From Azospirillum brasilense (GTDB lineage Bacteria; Pseudomonadota; Alphaproteobacteria; Azospirillales; Azospirillaceae), in contig NZ_CP059454.1 of assembly GCF_022023855.1 (NCBI RefSeq), positions 1-64,000 of the forward strand: 64,000 nt of DNA, written 5' to 3'. Made by a program: the position numbers and the translations under genes. Positions 56,809-64,000 of this stretch are shown piece after piece. The notes under the pieces were generated by a model. It worked only from the letters and a program-made list of their open reading frames with translations, ran no database searches and had not been told where the DNA came from. The first letter of the stretch is position 1; each line of letters begins with the position of its first letter.

Positions 56809-59091
56809 TTACAGGTTGATGAAGGCGATGTAGTTCTGGTCGCCCATGGTGCCGGTGGTGGTGGTCAGGGCACCCACAGCCTTGCCGGTGAAGGTCATGC
56901 TGGCGTCGATGGTGCCGTTGCCGTCGATGTCGCAATGGACCGTCGCGCCCTTGTAGCCTTCGGCCCCGCCCATCTCTTCCCAGGAGAGCTTGGAGACGCC
57001 CTCCTGGTAGCCCCACATCGTGGCCCACTCGCCCTGCTCCAGGTCGGTGACGGTGGACCAGGTGGTCTCGGTGCCGCGGCCGTCGACGAAGAAGGTGTCC
57101 TTGCCCGAACCGCCGATCAGCCAGTTGGAGCCCGAGCCGCCGTCCAGCACGTCGTCACCGGCCCCGCCCCAGGCCGCGTCGTCGCCGCCCAGCAGGTTGA
57201 TGAAGTCGTTGCCGTCCGACCCGCCCAGCACCTCGCTGCGGGAGTCGCCCAGGAAGGTCCACTGCAGGGTGGAGACCGGCCCCTCGTAGGCGTAGGCCTT
57301 CACGTCCTCGGTCACGCCGTCCACGATGCGCTGCATGGCGGCGGAAGGGCGGTCGTCCACCGGCGGGGTGGTGGTCGGCGGCTCCGTCGTGGGGGGCGTC
57401 GTGGTCGGCGGTTCCGTGGTGGGAGGCTCGGTCGTCGGCGGGATGGTGGTCGGCGGTTCGGTGGTGGGCGGCGCGTCGATCAGCGTGACGGTGTCGCCGT
57501 TGAGCTGGAACTGCCCGGCGGTGAAGCTGCCGACGAAGCGCAGGGTCACGTCGGCGCCCGCCGTGGCGTCGGTGCCGATGCGCAGGAAGGTGACGCCATC
57601 CACCGTCTCCGCCTGCACCTGCCCGGCGCCGAGCTGGCTGCCGTTGCCGGCGGTGGCCGTCCCGGTCATGGCCGTGCCGGTGATGGTGAAGGCGTCGCCC
57701 ACCACGGCCCCGGTCACCCCGCTGGTAAAGTTGCTGGCCTGGGCGGTGGTCATCGTCACCGTGTGGCGGACGCTGCCGACCAGATCGAGGTTTTCCACGC
57801 TGGTCAGGGTCATGCCGGAGATGTCGATCTGCGGCGTCGCCGTGGTGATCTTGCCTTCCGGATCGGTCACGTTGTCGGAGCTGACGCGCAACGTGTCGGT
57901 GCCGGTGCCGCCGTCGTAGGAGACCGTGCCGGCGTCGCCCTGCGCGGCGATGATGAAGGTGTCGTTGCCGGCGCCGCCCTCGATGACGTCGGCCTCGTTC
58001 AGGTCGCCGTGCTCGCCGCTGTAGAAGACGTCATCACCGTCGCCGCCGATCATCGTGTCGGCGTCCCAGTCGCCGACCAACGTGTCGTTGCCGGCCCCAC
58101 CCATCAGGCTGTCCTTGCCGCCGCCGCCGACCAGCAGGTCGTCGCCGTCGTCGCCATAGAGCATGTCGTCGTCGGCGCGCCCGAAGATCTGGTCGTTGCC
58201 GGCCCCGCCATGGACGGTGTCGTTGCCGTTGCCGCTCTCCAGCGTGTCGTTGCCGGCCCCGCCGGTCACCAGATCGGCGCCGTCATGGGCCCAGAACCAC
58301 ACGGGGTCGTTCCCGGCCACCATGGTGTCGTCGAAGTTGGAGCCGACCCAGCGCTCAATGTCGATGAAGGTGTCGCCCGCGGCGTCACCCGTGCTGTTGC
58401 TCGGGTTCAGCAAGTCCAGCACGAGGCCGGAGGTCGCGGTCTCGTAGGACGCCTCGTCGAAGCCGGCCCCGCCGTCCAGCAGGTCGGCACCCGCACCGCC
58501 AATCAGCGTGTCGTTGCCGCCGCCGCCAATCAGCGTGTCGTTGCCAGCCCCGCCTTCGATCACATCCGGCTCGTCATCGCTGGTCAGCAGGTCGGGACCC
58601 GCCGTCGTGGTGCCGGTCACGGCCAGGACATGGGTCCAGCCCTCAACCGCCGCGAAGGGGGAGGGGGCGCCGACCGGCGCGGTGCTCAGATCAAGCGTCC
58701 AGGAAGCGCCCTGAGCCGCCGGACCGACCAGACCCGAGGAGGCCGCGACCGCGGCGCCCGTGGTGGCGGCCAACCGGTCGAGGAGGAGACGGCCCTCGGC
58801 ACCCGCACCGGCATGGCAGGCGTGGATATGGATCTCGGTGCCGCGCGCATCCGGCCAGGAGCGGTCGAGCAGCGACCGCGCGTCCAGCGGCTGGGCGCCC
58901 AGCAGGATCCGTCCCGGCTCGCCATGGGCGACCAGATGCAGGACGGACGGGCGCGCGGCGAGCGCGGCGGCCAGAACGGCATGGGCATCGTCGACGGCGG
59001 AGACGAGCATGACCTGGACGTCGGGATGGCGGTGGCTGAGCAGCCCGTCGAGATCCTCAAGTCCAGCGTCCGCGATGATGACTTCGTTCAA
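56809..59091 (-). CDS. DUF4347/RTX calcium-binding protein, type I secretion substrate (paralogue 1)
   Basis: This 760-residue protein starts with a DUF4347 domain (residues about 1-130: NEVIIADAGLEDLD, LHLVAHGEPG, IHIHACHAGAG). One block of GGxGxDxxx RTX repeats follows (about 165-330), then beta-rich sequence, a threonine/proline-rich linker of TTEPP-like repeats, and a C-terminal RTX/secretion module ending KAVGALTTTTG. The same module ends the proteins at 36045 and 59520. No Sec signal is present; export by a type I system is inferred. The start is TTG at 59091: GGAGAG lies seven to eight bases upstream and the same TTG context starts the paralogue. An ATG 18 bases further upstream is not shared. 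Confidence 0.9.
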   Translation of the reverse strand: MNEVIIADAGLEDLDGLLSHRHPDVQVMLVSAVDDAHAVLAAALAARPSVLHLVAHGEPGRILLGAQPLDARSLLDRSWPDARGTEIHIHACHAGAGAEGRLLLDRLAATTGAAVAASSGLVGPAAQGASWTLDLSTAPVGAPSPFAAVEGWTHVLAVTGTTTAGPDLLTSDDEPDVIEGGAGNDTLIGGGGNDTLIGGAGADLLDGGAGFDEASYETATSGLVLDLLNPSNSTGDAAGDTFIDIERWVGSNFDDTMVAGNDPVWFWAHDGADLVTGGAGNDTLESGNGNDTVHGGAGNDQIFGRADDDMLYGDDGDDLLVGGGGKDSLMGGAGNDTLVGDWDADTMIGGDGDDVFYSGEHGDLNEADVIEGGAGNDTFIIAAQGDAGTVSYDGGTGTDTLRVSSDNVTDPEGKITTATPQIDISGMTLTSVENLDLVGSVRHTVTMTTAQASNFTSGVTGAVVGDAFTITGTAMTGTATAGNGSQLGAGQVQAETVDGVTFLRIGTDATAGADVTLRFVGSFTAGQFQLNGDTVTLIDAPPTTEPPTTIPPTTEPPTTEPPTTTPPTTEPPTTTPPVDDRPSAAMQRIVDGVTEDVKAYAYEGPVSTLQWTFLGDSRSEVLGGSDGNDFINLLGGDDAAWGGAGDDVLDGGSGSNWLIGGSGKDTFFVDGRGTETTWSTVTDLEQGEWATMWGYQEGVSKLSWEEMGGAEGYKGATVHCDIDGNGTIDASMTFTGKAVGALTTTTGTMGDQNYIAFINL

Positions 59092-59217
59092 GGGAAACTC
59101 TCCGTGCATTCTGTGGTGATCGCTGGGGCGCCCGGTCGCATCGTTCGCGTTTACGGGAGGTTCGCGGATACGGGGAAGCGCGACACACAATCACATGCGC
59201 TTTCGGAGAGCCTTTTC

Positions 59218-59240
59218 GCAATTGCCCAAGAAGAAATAAC
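59218..59240 (-). promoter_or_regulatory. Conserved upstream box of RTX paralogue 1
   Basis: This 23-base AT-rich sequence matches 62493-62515 at 19 positions and lies 127 bases before the TTG start; the other copy lies 112 bases before its start. It is likely a promoter or regulator site retained after duplication. The rest of the 428-base gap 59092-59519 holds only the terminator at 59452. Confidence 0.45.
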
Positions 59241-59451
59241 ACGTACTCATCAACGGAACATAGTTGTTGGGTTATCTTGATTGATAACGGGAAACTCAAT
59301 GATCCTATGAACTGTCATTGTCCTATGAGGAAAAGGAACGAAAACTATACATCAAGAGCGAATGCAGGGAAAACAGGCGATGTCATCACAATCTTTAGAA
59401 GGGGTAGCCCTCCTGCCGATGGGCTGCCTCAAATGGCGGCGGCGAACGAGA

Positions 59452-59485
59452 AACGGCCTGGGGAACACTCCCCAGGCCGTTTTTT
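59452..59485. terminator. Hairpin terminator beyond RTX paralogue 2
   Basis: A perfect 12-base stem, AACGGCCTGGGG (59452-59463) and CCCCAGGCCGTT (59470-59481), closes a six-base loop. The longest T run is on the plus strand, but the element lies 35 bases after the leftward RTX stop and probably ends that transcript, with GUUUCU on the minus side. Confidence 0.8.
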
Positions 59486-59519
59486 CCGCTCGGTGCCTCA
59501 GATCACGAACCGCGCCGGA

Positions 59520-62381
59520 TCACAGGCTGATGAAAGCGATGTAGTTCTGGTCACCCATGGTGCCGGTGGTGGTGGTCATGGCGCCCACGGCCTTGCCGGC
59601 GAAGGTCATGCTGGCGTCGATGGTGCCATTGCCATCGATGTCACAGTGGACCGTCGCGCCCTTGTAGCCTTCGGCACCGTCCATCTCCTCCCAGCGCAGG
59701 GTGGAGACGCCTTCCTTGTAGCCCCAGAGGGTGGACCACTCGCCCTGCTCCAGGTCGGTGACGGTGGACCAGGTGATCTCGGTGCCGCGGCCGTCGACGA
59801 AGAAGGTGTCCTTGCCCGAACCGCCGATCAGCCAGTTGGAGCCCGAGCCGCCGTCCAGCACGTCGTCCCCGGCCCCGCCCGCCGCCGCGTCGTCGCCGCC
59901 CAGCAGGTTCAGGAAGTCGTTGCCGTCCGACCCGCCTAGCACTTCGCCACGGGAGTCGCCCAGGAAGGTCCACTGCAGGGTGGAGACCGGCCCCTCGTAG
60001 GCGTAGGCCTTCACGTCCTCGGTCACGCCGTCCACGATGCGCTGCATGGCGGTCGAAGGACGGTCGTCCACCGGCGGGGTGGTGGTCGGCGGTTCCGTGG
60101 TGGGAGGCGTCGTGGTCGGCGGTTCAGTGGTGGGCGGCTCGGTCGTCGGCGGGGTCGAGGGGGTTCCGCTCAGGGTGATCCCGCTGCCGTTGACCTGGAA
60201 CTGGTCCGCCGTAAAGCCACCGGCGAAGCGCAGCGTCACGTCGGCGCCCGCGGTGGCATCGGTACCGATGTGCAGCAGGGTAACGCCGTTCACCGTCTCG
60301 GCCTGGACCTGCCCGGCGGTGAGCTGGCTGCCGTTGCCGGCGGTGACCGCGCCCGCCATGGCCGTTCCGGCGATGGTGAAGACATCGCCGCCGGTGGCGC
60401 CGGTGATGCTGGCGAAGCCGTTGGCCTGGGCGACGCTCATCGTCACCGCATGGCGGACGCTGCCGACCAGTTCCAACCTCTCCACGCTGGTCAGAGTCAT
60501 GCCGGAGATGTCGATCTGCGGCGTCGCCGTGGTGATCTTGTTCTCCGGATCGGCCACGTTGTCGGAGCTGATGCGCAGCGTGTCGGTGCCCTCGCCGCCA
60601 TCGTAGGAGACCGTGCCGGCGTCGCTCTGCGCGGCGATGATGAAGGTGTCGTTGCCGGCCCCACCCTGGATGATGTCGGCTTCCGGCAGGGGATCGTGCG
60701 CGCCGCTGTAGAAGACGTCGTCGCCGTCACCGCCGATCATCGTGTCGACGCCCCAGTCGCCGATCAGCGTGTCGTTGCCGGTGCCGCCATCGAGCAGGTC
60801 GTTGCCGCCGCCGCCGGCCAGCAGGTCGTTGCCGGCCTCGCCATACAGCATGTCGTCGTCGGCCCGCCCGAAGGCCCGGTCGTCGCCGCCGCCGCCGTAG
60901 ATCGTGTCGTTGCCGATGCCGCTTTCCATCGTGTCGTTGCCGGCGCCGCCGATCTCGACATCGTTGCCGCCATGGCCCCAGAACCAGACGCCGTCGTCGT
61001 TGCCGACCAGCCGGTCGTCGAACTCGCTGCCGATCCAGCGCTCGATGTTGGTGAAGGTGTCGCCCGCGGCATCGCCCGTGCTGTTCGCCGGGTTGCGCAG
61101 ATCCAGCACGACGCCCGCGGTGGCGTTCGCGTAGGTCACCTCGTCGAAGCCGTCGCCGCCGTCGAACACGTCGGCTCCGGCGCCGCCTTCCATGGTGTCA
61201 TGGCCGATGCCGCCGATCAGCGTGTCGTTGCCATCGCCGCCATACATCAGATCGTTGCCCTGGCCGCCGTCCATGCTGTCGTCGCCGGCGCCCCCGTACA
61301 TGGTGTCGGCATCCCCTTCACCAAACAGGGTGTCGTTGCCGGCGCCGCCATCGAGCATATCGTTGCCCCAGCCGCCGTAGATCAGGTCGTTGCCGTCCTC
61401 GCCATAGAGCACGTCGTTGTCGGCACGGCTGTAGATCTGGTCGTCGCCGGCGCCGCCATAGACGGTGTCGTTGCCGTCGCCGCTCTCCATGGTGTCGTTG
61501 CCGGCGCCGCCGATCTCCACGTCATCGCCCGCGTGACCCCAGAACCACACGGGGTCGCTGCCGGCCACCATGGTGTCGTTGTAGTTGGAGCCGATCCAGC
61601 GCTCGATGCCCGTGAAGGTGTCGCCCGCGGCGTCGCCCGTGCTGTTCGCCGGGTTGCCGATGTCGATGACCATGCCGAAGGTCGCGTTCTCGTAGGTGAC
61701 GACGTCGAAGCCGTCGCCGCCGTCGAACACGTCAGCCCCGGCACCACCGTCCATGGTGTCGTGGCCGCCCCCGCCGATCAGCGTGTCGTTGCCGCCGTTG
61801 CCGATCAGAATGTCGTTGCCCGCTCCGCCGTTGATGTTGTCCGCCGCGTCATCGCTGGTCAGCGTGTCGTTGCCGTCGGTCGGCGTGCCGGTGACGGCCA
61901 GCTCATGGGCCCAGCCGTTCGCCCCGGCGCCCTCGACCCCGGCGAAGGGGGAGGGGGTAAAGACGGGCGCTGTGCGCACATCGAGCTTCCAGGACGCGCC
62001 GCGCACCGCCGGGCCGACCGGCCCCGAAGAGGCCGCAACCACGGCGCCCGTGGCGGCGGACAGACGGTCGAGAAGGAGCCGGCCCGCCTCGCCCGCGCCG
62101 GCATGGCAGGCGTGGATGTGAATCTCGGTACCGCGTGCATCCGGCCAGGAGCGGTCGAGCAGCGAGCGCGCGTCCAGCGGCTGGGCACCCAGCAGGACCC
62201 GCCCCGGCTCGCCATGGGCGACCAGATGCAGGACGGACGGGCGCGCGGCGAGCGCGGCGGCGAGAACGGCATGGCCATCCTCGGCGGAGGAAACGAGCGT
62301 AACCTGAACGTCGGGACGGCGGTGGCTGAGCAGTGCGTCGAGATCCTCAAGCCCAGCGTCCGCGATGATGACTTCGTTCAA
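59520..62381 (-). CDS. DUF4347/RTX calcium-binding protein, type I secretion substrate (paralogue 2)
   Basis: This 953-residue paralogue has the same order as its neighbour: DUF4347 domain with LHLVAHGEPG and IHIHACHAGAG, RTX repeats, beta-rich region, TTEPP-type linker and the shared tail. It differs by carrying two copies of a roughly 180-residue RTX unit containing DGGDGFDxVTY, NPANSTGDAAGDTF and GGAGNDTMESG, so it has grown by internal duplication. The start is TTG at 62379-62381, with GGAGAG upstream, matching paralogue 1. The likely fate is secretion to the cell surface, where calcium folds the RTX part. DUF4347 is often seen at the N-terminus of giant adhesins. Confidence 0.9.
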   Translation of the reverse strand: MNEVIIADAGLEDLDALLSHRRPDVQVTLVSSAEDGHAVLAAALAARPSVLHLVAHGEPGRVLLGAQPLDARSLLDRSWPDARGTEIHIHACHAGAGEAGRLLLDRLSAATGAVVAASSGPVGPAVRGASWKLDVRTAPVFTPSPFAGVEGAGANGWAHELAVTGTPTDGNDTLTSDDAADNINGGAGNDILIGNGGNDTLIGGGGHDTMDGGAGADVFDGGDGFDVVTYENATFGMVIDIGNPANSTGDAAGDTFTGIERWIGSNYNDTMVAGSDPVWFWGHAGDDVEIGGAGNDTMESGDGNDTVYGGAGDDQIYSRADNDVLYGEDGNDLIYGGWGNDMLDGGAGNDTLFGEGDADTMYGGAGDDSMDGGQGNDLMYGGDGNDTLIGGIGHDTMEGGAGADVFDGGDGFDEVTYANATAGVVLDLRNPANSTGDAAGDTFTNIERWIGSEFDDRLVGNDDGVWFWGHGGNDVEIGGAGNDTMESGIGNDTIYGGGGDDRAFGRADDDMLYGEAGNDLLAGGGGNDLLDGGTGNDTLIGDWGVDTMIGGDGDDVFYSGAHDPLPEADIIQGGAGNDTFIIAAQSDAGTVSYDGGEGTDTLRISSDNVADPENKITTATPQIDISGMTLTSVERLELVGSVRHAVTMSVAQANGFASITGATGGDVFTIAGTAMAGAVTAGNGSQLTAGQVQAETVNGVTLLHIGTDATAGADVTLRFAGGFTADQFQVNGSGITLSGTPSTPPTTEPPTTEPPTTTPPTTEPPTTTPPVDDRPSTAMQRIVDGVTEDVKAYAYEGPVSTLQWTFLGDSRGEVLGGSDGNDFLNLLGGDDAAAGGAGDDVLDGGSGSNWLIGGSGKDTFFVDGRGTEITWSTVTDLEQGEWSTLWGYKEGVSTLRWEEMDGAEGYKGATVHCDIDGNGTIDASMTFAGKAVGAMTTTTGTMGDQNYIAFISL

Positions 62382-62492
62382 GGGGAACTCTCCGTAAATT
62401 TTGTTGTGATCGTTGGGATGCCCGAGCGCCCCACCCGCGTATATGGCAAAGCGTGCGACTTCCTATGACATGAATTTCCAAGGTGTACTCCT

Positions 62493-62515
62493 GCAACTGC
62501 CTAATAAGTAATAAC
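62493..62515 (-). promoter_or_regulatory. Conserved upstream box of RTX paralogue 2
   Basis: This is the partner of 59218-59240 (19 of 23 identical). It is the first recognisable element in the 741-base gap 62382-63122, which otherwise contains no supportable gene between here and the repeated sites near 62869. Confidence 0.45.
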
Positions 62516-62868
62516 TCCTACTACTCGCATGAAACGCCAATTCTATTGATATTCATTCCATACGGAGGCCTTCTTCAGAACCATCACTTTAGGACAACTT
62601 AAGTCCTTTGGATGGATTGAAGTCCCGTGCGGTGAAGGATGGGCGCAATCGATATTGCCACGATGTATTTCGAAGCTTTGACGGGCGGCGGCGGTGACGC
62701 GGATGCGCTGCCCTCTCCTTCGCGCTAAGCCCCCCGCCCAGGCCACCGCCTTATGCGCCTTCAGGGCTCTCGTGATACTTATCTCGCAGATCACTGCCGT
62801 GCTTCATCGCAACACATGCAAGGTTGCCGAGACGTGGATCGCCGCATCGGTTCCATGAACGGTTGTCG

Positions 62869-63121
62869 CTCCGGCTTTATGAGCGGACTCTCGTGGTTTT
62901 CGGCCATTTCGGCCCGTCTTCCGGCTTCAAGACCGAACTTTTCTCCGGCTTTATTTATGAGCCGACTCCCACCCATCCCCATCCTCGCGCCCACCTTGTG
63001 AGCGACGCCGGCTGGCGCGTCAGGCTGTTCAAATGGATTGTACAGGCGGCCAAACGATCGTTTTCTCAAAACGGATTGAACTGTACAGTGGGGCAGTTTT
63101 TCCGCTTTCATGAACGGACTC
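62869..63121 (+). repeat. Repeated sites upstream of serine recombinase (candidate res/operator)
   Basis: A sequence of the form CCGGCTTTATGAGCGGACTC occurs at 62869-62890, with variants at 62942-62968 (TTATTTATGAGCCGACTC) and 63101-63121 (TCCGCTTTCATGAACGGACT plus C). The last copy directly abuts the recombinase start. Other palindromes, AACGATCGTT (near 63053) and a TGTACA pair, lie between. Three sites in front of a resolvase gene suit a recombination site or autoregulatory operator. Confidence 0.5.
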
Positions 63122-63122
63122 C

Positions 63123-64000
63123 ATGGCCCTCATCGGCTACGCCCGCGTTTCCACCGAAGACCAAGCCACCTTCAGCCAGCTCGACGAGCTGAAAGCCGCC
63201 GGCTGCTCGGTGATCTTCGAGGAAAAGGCATCGGGCGCCAGCCGGGCACGCCCGGAACTCGCCAAGGCCGTCGCCCAGGTGAAGCGCGGTGACATCCTGG
63301 TCGTGGCGCGCATCGACCGGCTGGCCCGTTCGCTCTCCCACCTGCTCGACGTGATCGAGGGGCTGGAGGCGGTCGGCGCCCACTTCAAGTCGCTGCGCGA
63401 CCCGATCGACACCTCCACACCGCAGGGCAAGTTCGCCCTCCAGGTGCTGGGCGCCGCGGCGGAGTTGGAGCGCGCGTTGATCCGTGAGCGCACCAAGGCC
63501 GGATTGCGGGCGGCCAAGGCGCGTGGGCGGGTGGGAGGCAATCCCGCCCTCAAGCGCCGCGATCCCGACGCCATTGCGACGCTCTCCGCCATCCGCGACC
63601 GGCAATATGTGGCCGATCTGTTGGCAAGCATGGAGGCTTGGCTGCCCAAGGTGCGCTCCATGCGCCCGGGGAACTCCTGGGGCAAAGTGGCCAAGACGCT
63701 CGGCCGGCTTGGCTCGCCCGACCGGCCCTGGACCGCCGACCGGCTGTCGCGGGCGGTCCACCGCCTTGTCGCGGAAGGCTTGGCCGAACCGGACCTGATC
63801 GCGCCGGCACCGCGCAAGCCGCCCAAGGACGACCTCCTGCTGGTCATCGCCGGCATCAAGGGGGCTGACCCGACCATCAGCCTGCGCGCGATCGCCGCGC
63901 GCTTGGAGGAAATGCACATCCGCACGCCGCGCCGTGGCACGATCTGGTCGGCGTCTTCGGTCAAAGCGCTGCTTGACCGCGCTGAGCGGTTCGGACTGAT
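63123..64000 (+). CDS. Serine recombinase (resolvase/invertase family), truncated by window end
   Basis: The reading frame is open from ATG 63123 to the last base, 292 complete codons without a stop. The N-terminal catalytic domain is clear: MALIGYARVSTEDQ with nucleophile Ser10, ASGASRARPEL, DILVVARIDRLARSLSHLL and AAELERALIRERTKAG. Tn3/Hin-type enzymes end about 40-60 residues after this domain. Here at least 140 residues follow, including basic, helix-turn-helix-like stretches (LRAIAARLEEMHIRTPRRG and WSASSVKALLDRAERFG). It may cut and rejoin DNA at the repeated sites just upstream. Confidence 0.92.
   Translation, partial: MALIGYARVSTEDQATFSQLDELKAAGCSVIFEEKASGASRARPELAKAVAQVKRGDILVVARIDRLARSLSHLLDVIEGLEAVGAHFKSLRDPIDTSTPQGKFALQVLGAAAELERALIRERTKAGLRAAKARGRVGGNPALKRRDPDAIATLSAIRDRQYVADLLASMEAWLPKVRSMRPGNSWGKVAKTLGRLGSPDRPWTADRLSRAVHRLVAEGLAEPDLIAPAPRKPPKDDLLLVIAGIKGADPTISLRAIAARLEEMHIRTPRRGTIWSASSVKALLDRAERFGL

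Noticed and set aside
59277..59519. Small plus-strand gene suggested by the plus-oriented terminator at 59452
   Set aside because: No ribosome binding site or protein-like frame ends before the hairpin; the hairpin is better explained as the end of the leftward RTX transcript.
57900..61850. Repetitive DNA resembling a CRISPR array or satellite
   Set aside because: The periodicity comes from 9-residue GGxGxDxxx coding repeats; there are no constant repeats with unique spacers.
56725..62468. Very long plus-strand frames opposite the two RTX genes
   Set aside because: RTX repeats make long antisense frames (Val/Ala/Gly/Asp/His rich). The minus frames have DUF4347, RTX and tail motifs and proper starts.
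62543..63111. Small minus-strand frames upstream of the recombinase
   Set aside because: No start signals or domain features; they overlap the repeated candidate recombination sites.

Overview
The window looks like part of a large secondary replicon (chromid or megaplasmid) of a high-GC, nitrogen-fixing alphaproteobacterium, most likely Azospirillum or a close Rhodospirillales relative. This is inferred from the GC-rich coding style, a clear molybdenum-storage protein pair (mosB-mosA), a type Ia-like parA-parB partition locus and the absence of core housekeeping genes. No 16S rRNA or species marker is present, so the genus is an inference.

Positions 1-35800 form a large surface-glycan and modification locus. 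It holds a methyltransferase-glycosyltransferase fusion, two nucleotide-sugar dehydrogenases, a GDP-mannose 3,5-epimerase-like enzyme, two other SDR epimerases, several SAM and FkbM methyltransferases, a carbamoyltransferase/SGNH/FkbM operon and four radical SAM proteins, one of them B12-dependent. It also holds four very large glycosyltransferases that share an unfamiliar C-terminal module of about 380 residues behind two different catalytic heads. Parts of this locus (around 2900-4000, 14900-16100, 20300-20600 and 21200-23300) are visibly more AT-rich than the flanks, which suggests horizontal acquisition. A deleted IS256-type element lies at about 8.0-8.5 kb.

Positions 36045-41350 hold a secreted beta-helix protein with carbohydrate-binding modules and an RTX tail, followed by mosBA. 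Positions 41.4-48.3 kb hold a small membrane protein, a DedA/TVP38-like protein with a GT4 glycosyltransferase, a Nudix hydrolase, TctB-TctA and an RraA-like aldolase. A tRNA-Gly(GCC) is at 48671. It is followed by a second sugar-nucleotide block: pseB, pseC, a small protein, UDP-glucose dehydrogenase and phosphomannomutase.

Positions 54.7-56.7 kb carry parB and parA (transcribed leftward) with two perfect 18-bp palindromes just beyond parB, a candidate centromere. Positions 56.8-62.4 kb carry two paralogous TTG-initiated DUF4347/RTX proteins whose secretion tails match that of the beta-helix protein 20 kb away. The right edge has a serine recombinase, cut by the window end, preceded by repeated candidate recombination or operator sites.

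Taken together, the window encodes nucleotide-sugar supply (dehydrogenases, epimerases, mutase, PseB/PseC), sugar transfer, decoration (methyl, carbamoyl, radical SAM chemistry, possible acyl groups) and secreted RTX proteins that may bind or remodel the resulting surface polymer. The link between these parts is inferred from co-location.
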